From Siphonodentalium dalli (Eukaryota; Mollusca; Scaphopoda; Gadilida; Siphonodentaliidae), in contig CP136069.1 of the NCBI GenBank assembly GCA_032622095.1, positions 187,289,122 through 187,353,121 on the forward strand: a DNA stretch of 64,000 bases. The letters run 5' to 3'. Position numbers and translations under genes: made by a program. This document shows positions 58,626-64,000 of this stretch, in pieces (the first letter of the stretch is position 1; every line of letters starts with the position of its first letter). The notes below the pieces were generated by a model. The model worked only from the letters and a program-made list of their open reading frames with translations, was not told where the DNA came from and did not search any database.

Positions 58626-59564
58626 TTGATGAATACTTTGTTTAGATGTTTTGATTTGTTTTTGCTGAAGAGTTTATTCTCGCTATTAATGCGCGACGTA
58701 TTTCATTTTCAATCAGGTTTATCTAGTTCCCAGATGTGTTCTCAGTAGCGCCGGTATGAACGCCTATATGTAATCCCCAGTCTAATTTATTGTGTGTGTA
58801 TTGTCAGCATCACCTGTACTCCTTTGCCTACATCTATACTATAGAGTTTGTACATTTTCTTGATCAATCTTATAATATTTTTTATTATTCCAAGGTAGTG
58901 ATTTTTTAAATCTTAATTTCTATTGAGGAACAAATTTAGATATACCATTATTTATCATAGATTTAAATAATTTCCACATTGCTTCAACGTCTTTAATGTT
59001 GTTTTCATCAAGGTATGATTTGGTGTTTTCTATAACATATCATCTATATCTGGCCCGGGAGTCGGTGTTTTTATGTGAAGTGGGTCTATGATAAACAACA
59101 ATAACCCAAAACCAGAGTACAAAACTATATGTCAGCTATAGGGAAATGTTGTCCATCTTTCTATATAAAAATAATTATGGTATTTCTTGAATTAAGAAAT
59201 ACTAAGTCCCCTCTTGTAATCGACAATGGTGATGTAATATGTATATAAATTGCACTTTTATTTTCTATGCAGAAGTTCTTGGTACATGAAAACAGTGATT
59301 TTTTAAGCAATGTTCATGATGTCCAAGTATAGAATATGCGCTGGTGGTCGCGCCTTTCAAATTGAGTAGACATATACTCGATTAACATATTGTTATGTTA
59401 ACTACTTTCATTGCATCATCATTAGTGAACTAGAACGATCTGAAAGGGAATCTAATTATCGCATAAAGTGACGACTCTATTGTAGCTCATGTTGCCAGGA
59501 TGAAGTGTGACAATTACATGTACATAATTATGTGGTTGCAAACGGGCATCAAGACTATACTCAC
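58626..59564. other. Intronic stretch (minus-strand gene), nothing recognised
   Basis: Adjoins the donor GTGAGT at 59564-59559 on the minus strand. No additional exon is evident. Confidence 0.45.
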
Positions 59565-59862
59565 CCTGTTTCATCATCACACTTCCCTCTCCGCCCCATT
59601 GATTTCCTTCCGACAGAAAACAAGACTTCGTGGCATCATCATATCTGCTAAGCTGGCACCACAGTGATTCGCAACATAAGCTGGCACACTGAATTTCACT
59701 CCTGCACGGGTTCGCAGTACGGTTCCTCGTGATGACTGGGATAACCATGTTTGTGAATGCTTTGAAGTAGCACATTGACGACAGTCCTGACACTATTTGA
59801 TGACGTAACAGCAATGTCGCGAGTGCCAATGAACAAACACGAACCATTGGGTGTCGCTCCAT
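59565..59862 (-). CDS. Exon 1 of secreted PAN/apple-like domain gene
   Basis: The start is the ATG at 59862 in a good context (AAGATGG); upstream in-frame codons to 59886 lack an ATG. The first ~26 residues form a signal peptide, with a hydrophobic core V-C-S-L-A-L-A-T-L-L-L. The mature part has a P-C-R-S-E-I-Q-C-A-S-L-C-C-E-S step, W-C-Q-L-S-R-Y-D and K-S-C-F-L, the cysteine spacing of PAN/apple-like modules (C at residues 53, 59, 63, 64, 69 and 81), plus an N-R-T glycosylation site near residue 47. The exon ends in phase 1 at 59565 before GTGAGTAT, a strong donor. The phase fits the exon at 51654-51982. PAN modules bind proteins or carbohydrates in secreted and matrix proteins; the role here is unknown. 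Confidence 0.75.
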
Positions 59863-62739
59863 CTTATGGTGAGTTTTCAGCAACACGCAAAGAAAATGAG
59901 ACGAGAGTTGAAACGTTACAACGTTTAGTCACAATAAAATATGTTTAAAATAACGATAATGCGCACGAAGTTAAAGTTCTTTCTATGTCTATATATGGTG
60001 TGATAACGCGTCCGTGTCCGATAGCTCAGTGTCGATATCTTAAATGACAGCGTGGTACTGTCGATCAAAACTTCACGTGACATATGTCTTCCCTTACATA
60101 TCATAATCACAATGCAATATCGATTTAATTATAATGGACAGTGACACCATCGCTACCGTGTATATATATACCTAAATAACACACACACGCACCCACTACA
60201 TTCATTTCTTATATTTATATAGCTTTTTGATTATTTATTCCCATAAACAGTTGAAAGTATTCTTATCTATTTTCATAACATATGCCGATAATTTTAGACC
60301 AGCCAACACACAACTGTATAATTCAAGCCTGTTATTTTTCTGAGGAAACTTTGGGATTGCGCATCCTATAGCGAGCAGCCAAAATCAGGGACGTGACTAG
60401 AAGGTCTCCGTTTGGGGGGGGGGGGTTCACCTTGGGAAATTTCAACTGCACTCCCCCTTGAATCAGAATCAGACCAAACACAAGTTGTTTGCATAATTCC
60501 ATTTGCACCTCAGTGCTCAGGCCTAATATCCTATATATTCATACACCACCATGGTTCTATATTCCTAGTTTGAGAACATTCGGATATTTTAACCTGAAAA
60601 TTGCATAAATCCTTACCATCTAGTGGTCTAACTCCATACAAATGCACACGACTACGGGCAAGAGACCAAGACACATCGGGCCGACCATGGTTGTTCGGAC
60701 CGGTGTGAGAAAATTTTGAAAAAATATACAAGAAAATCACAAATTTTGTCATCTGGACTGGCCTCAACTGAAGATTTCCTAGTGTTGGAAATTTAAAACC
60801 TCACACCCCTCAGGTTGGAAACTTGTCCAACTGATAACCATTTCAGTCCACAAATTTGACCAAATGTAGTAAAATTCAAAACTGCTAATTAGTTTTACAA
60901 AACCTTGTTTTCTTAAACAAATTAGCAGTTTTGTATTGGCCACGGGGACGGACAATGACCATGGTTCGGCCCGGTGTGCGAAAAATTTGAAATCTGAACA
61001 AGAAAGTCGCAAAATCCTAGCATATAGACTAGCCTCTATTTCAATCCCTAACACATTTATCTTGGTATAACTTCATATTGCAATGTGTATTAAACGAACC
61101 CGATCTGAGCGAGTTAAGCAGAAGCTATTACTACCTATAAAATTCAACCTCACTGGTGTCTGAAATGGTCAATATAACAAATCATGACATGACAATAACA
61201 ATGGCGACAAGTATATGTAAAGTTTTAGATTGGTGACACACACTTGGACAATTTTCTAATAGCTTAAGTATCGGTAAAAATCGAATCGACTGAAACAACC
61301 AATCATATCTTATTAGCACATCAACTTGAGATTATGCCATTGATATATTAGTTATTATATTGACAACGGGGGTGACAGGAAGACTTTTTTGATATATTTT
61401 TTGATATATTATTGTTGATTTGTTGTAACTAATTATTGTGTGAATAAAACATTCTAAACATCTAAACATCTTTATGCTAAACATTTCTGACTACTGAGTA
61501 TGCTAGCTGGCTGATGATTGCTCACAGTTGAGCATTTTCAGAATATTAGGATAGCGCCTAACATGATCATCCCATCACTATTAACTATCACCAACCCTCG
61601 AAGTAGAACCGATCACTTGAATGGCATACAATTTTATTTGTTGTCTTTAATCTGCACTCTGGTCTTTTGTGTCTGATATGTCCCACCAAGTGCATAAATT
61701 CGTTGAGTTCTTGGAAAGTTATTTGCATATCTAATCAGTACACCTGTATCTACAACAAGTGTGGTTTACTGGATCAGAAAATAAAATTTAGCATGGTCCA
61801 ACTGTGGTGATGCTTGTTTCGCCAGATCTCATATCATTATATACAATGGCTCGCATATCCCTGTACATGTACATTCATGTGGAAGTTGGCAGCTTTCTCC
61901 TGGTCAATGTTTTTTATCTCTACCGCGATCTTCGACAACCGGACGTGCAATGCCATAGTTTAGTCAGGAACATGTATATTTCACAATGACCATAGACAGA
62001 GGTCCCTATATGAAAACAAGAAAATCTGTTTTATGCATATGCACTTAGAATTATAAAAAAATAAGTCATAGAAGTGCATTTTCTCCTAAACCCAAATTCT
62101 CATTCCGGGATTTTTTTTTTCGATCACCACTTATCGCTAAGTATTGCAGTATACTGCCAGAGTGGAGCTAGTCATTTGGTGCCAGCGTCATAATTATTAT
62201 GCCATGTGTTGTAATCAAAATTGATTTAGCTCACCCCAATTTGGGATGGGCGAACAACTCATTCAAAGAAACTGATATTCTTAGCAACAAATTAATGGTA
62301 CACATTTTATCCACTGAGATATAGTTACATAGTTTGCCTGCTGCTATTAGGAGCTGCTGTCCATCTGAATGTATGGCATGTATACTATTTAATACCGGTA
62401 CCTACATCTGAAGTGCGGTACTGCAAAATTATTGGAATTGTCTGTCTGATTTAAGTGTCAGATGCAAATTGTAACATTTTAAGTTAAAGTCATGCACATA
62501 GGTTTTAACTTTTATAGTCTTAGAGAAAGCAGCAATTTATCTGTGCAGGTGCTTACCCATTACTAGTACTAATGTACATGAAACAGGATGGGAGGTTATA
62601 CGTTCGTCAATCATGATGATTATTATTTATAAAATTTATGATTAACATCATTTTTATACAAATCAAATAATAATTTTGGACTTGATTTGTAATTTATAAT
62701 GAAAATATATACACAGTTTATACAATTAAGTATACTTAA
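59863..62739. other. Upstream of the PAN-domain gene; no further gene recognised
   Basis: No clear promoter element. TATATATATA near 60161 is a generic AT run. A G-run lies at 60413-60425. A small hairpin at 60877-60933 pairs CAAAACTGCTAATT with its complement. None of the frames shows a family motif. Confidence 0.4.
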
Positions 62740-64000
62740 TTCATCATATGGTAGCTATTTTTCATCAGAGGAACATTTCAGCTAAAACTTAAAATAATGT
62801 CTATGCACATTCAATGCACTACATGTACATGTCTCCAATTCTCTGAACTGTTTTGTTTGTCACTGAAAATAGTCAATACATGTACATGTAATTACCACCT
62901 CACCAATATTAAAACACCATTGCCTTCACAAATAGGCCTCATTTGTATTGCTATTTGGTAAATTTGATCATCAGAGACATGATTTCTTCTTATAATTACA
63001 CTTTCATGGGTAATATGGAGTGGATTTGTAGCCACGTGGACTTGGGATTTTCCTTCAGTGTGTCTAAAACTGAATAAATTACTAAAAATTTGTTATTTTA
63101 CAGCACCCCTATCCAAAAATTTGATATTTATAATTGGCAACTCCCGCACTTTTCATTAAAGGAACATTTCATCAAACAATTTAAATAATTTCTATGCATA
63201 TTGAATGCACTGCAAGTCTCGAATTATCTCAACTGTTTTGTTTGTCACTGAAAATATTCAATTATTACCACCTCACCAATATTAAAACACCACTGCCTTC
63301 ACAAATAGGCATCAACTGTGTTATATTGGTATACATGCATTTTATCATCAGATGCATGCCTTCTTCTTAGAATTGCCTATTATGTCATTATATGGGTTGA
63401 TATTGAATTGATTATGTTACATGTATGTTGAATTGCTTTTCTACATTGGTGTGGCTAAAACTGTATAAATAACTCAAAGTGAATATTTCACAGTGCCGCT
63501 TTCCTTTAAATTCAATCTAAAGTGGTAGCTCTGGTACTTTTCATCAGAGGACATTTCAGCCAAAAAAATTAATAATTTCTATACGCATTGAATGCATTGC
63601 ATGACTCCAATTCTCTGAACTGTTTTGTTTGTCACTGAAAATAGTCAATACATGTACATATAATTACCATCTCACCAATATTAAAATACCAATGCCTTGA
63701 CAAATAGGTCTCATCTGTGTTGGTATTTGGTAAATTTTATCATCAGAGACATGATTTATTCTTATAATTACCCTTTCATTAGTAATATTGAGTAAACTAT
63801 TAGCCAAGTGGACTTGTGATTTCCCATCAGTGTTTCTAAAACTGAGCAGATTACACACAAATTTATATTTGACAGCATCCCTATACTAGAATTTGATATC
63901 TGAAGGTGGTAAATCAGGCATTTTCATTGAATGGACAGTTTACTCAACAAATTAAATCATTTCGAAGACCGTTTAATTAATTTCATGTCTCCAATTTCTT
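62740..64000. repeat. ~388-bp tandem repeat, more than three units, runs off the window
   Basis: Units begin at TTTTCAT near 62759, 63150, 63538 and 63921, spaced 383-391 bases. Shared phrases are AACTGTTTTGTTTGTCACTG, ACCTCACCAATATTAAAA, ACAAATAGG and ATCATCAGA(G/T). No coding potential. The last unit is cut by the window end. Confidence 0.92.

Overview
This window reads as a repeat-dense, AT-rich, intron-bearing metazoan nuclear genome, most likely a marine invertebrate. A lophotrochozoan such as a mollusc is my best guess; it rests on repeat style only (AGGTCA-rich tandem repeats, TTCGGAATA repeats, a Helitron-like end, CR1/Jockey-type LINE tails) and is inference. There are no operons, rRNAs or confident tRNAs, no CRISPR array and no long intact host reading frames. 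Most open frames are chance frames inside repeats.

The one host gene I can build is on the minus strand. Exon 1 (59862-59565) encodes a signal peptide and a cysteine-rich PAN/apple-like domain and ends in a consensus GTGAGT donor. Exon 2 (51982-51654) follows a TTCCAG acceptor in the matching phase and encodes a ~108-residue domain I do not recognise. A paralogous last exon lies on the plus strand at 32148-32479. It keeps the same acceptor, the same phase, recognisable intron-end homology and 3'UTR homology, but I see no first exon for it. This pair is the best candidate here for undescribed host biology.

Layout. 1-13.6 kb: a nested repeat complex, with a 284-bp direct repeat, a decayed LINE (LINE A), ~1.5-2 kb inverted arms, a 1.78-kb tandem duplication of a minisatellite block, and a 345-bp inverted pair. 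13.9-21.6 kb: decayed pieces of a repeated metazoan protein family marked by an H-A-x-x-G-C-D motif and a Cys-rich C-terminus, plus a 364-bp tandem repeat. 22.3-32.0 kb: a 7.4-kb inverted structure with two 1,225-bp arms. The right arm is the 5' end of a second LINE (LINE B) that continues to 32.0 kb, so the left arm looks like the derived copy. 32.1-43 kb: the orphan exon, a 96-bp-arm palindrome, TTAA-flanked MITEs and a 516-bp insertion with a 10-bp target duplication. 44-47 kb: a microsatellite cluster, a LINE C-terminal remnant (LINE D) and a DIRS/Ty3-like RT remnant. 48-59 kb: more TTAA MITEs, a Helitron-like element 37 bp from an exon, and an antisense LINE RT remnant (LINE C). 62.7-64 kb: a ~388-bp tandem repeat running off the end.

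The common thread is at least three unrelated families of TTAA-flanked non-autonomous elements. Several carry the same 69-bp near-perfect hairpin, which appears five times in full, once shortened and once badly diverged. Coordinates of repeat edges are read by eye and are good to a few bases unless stated.
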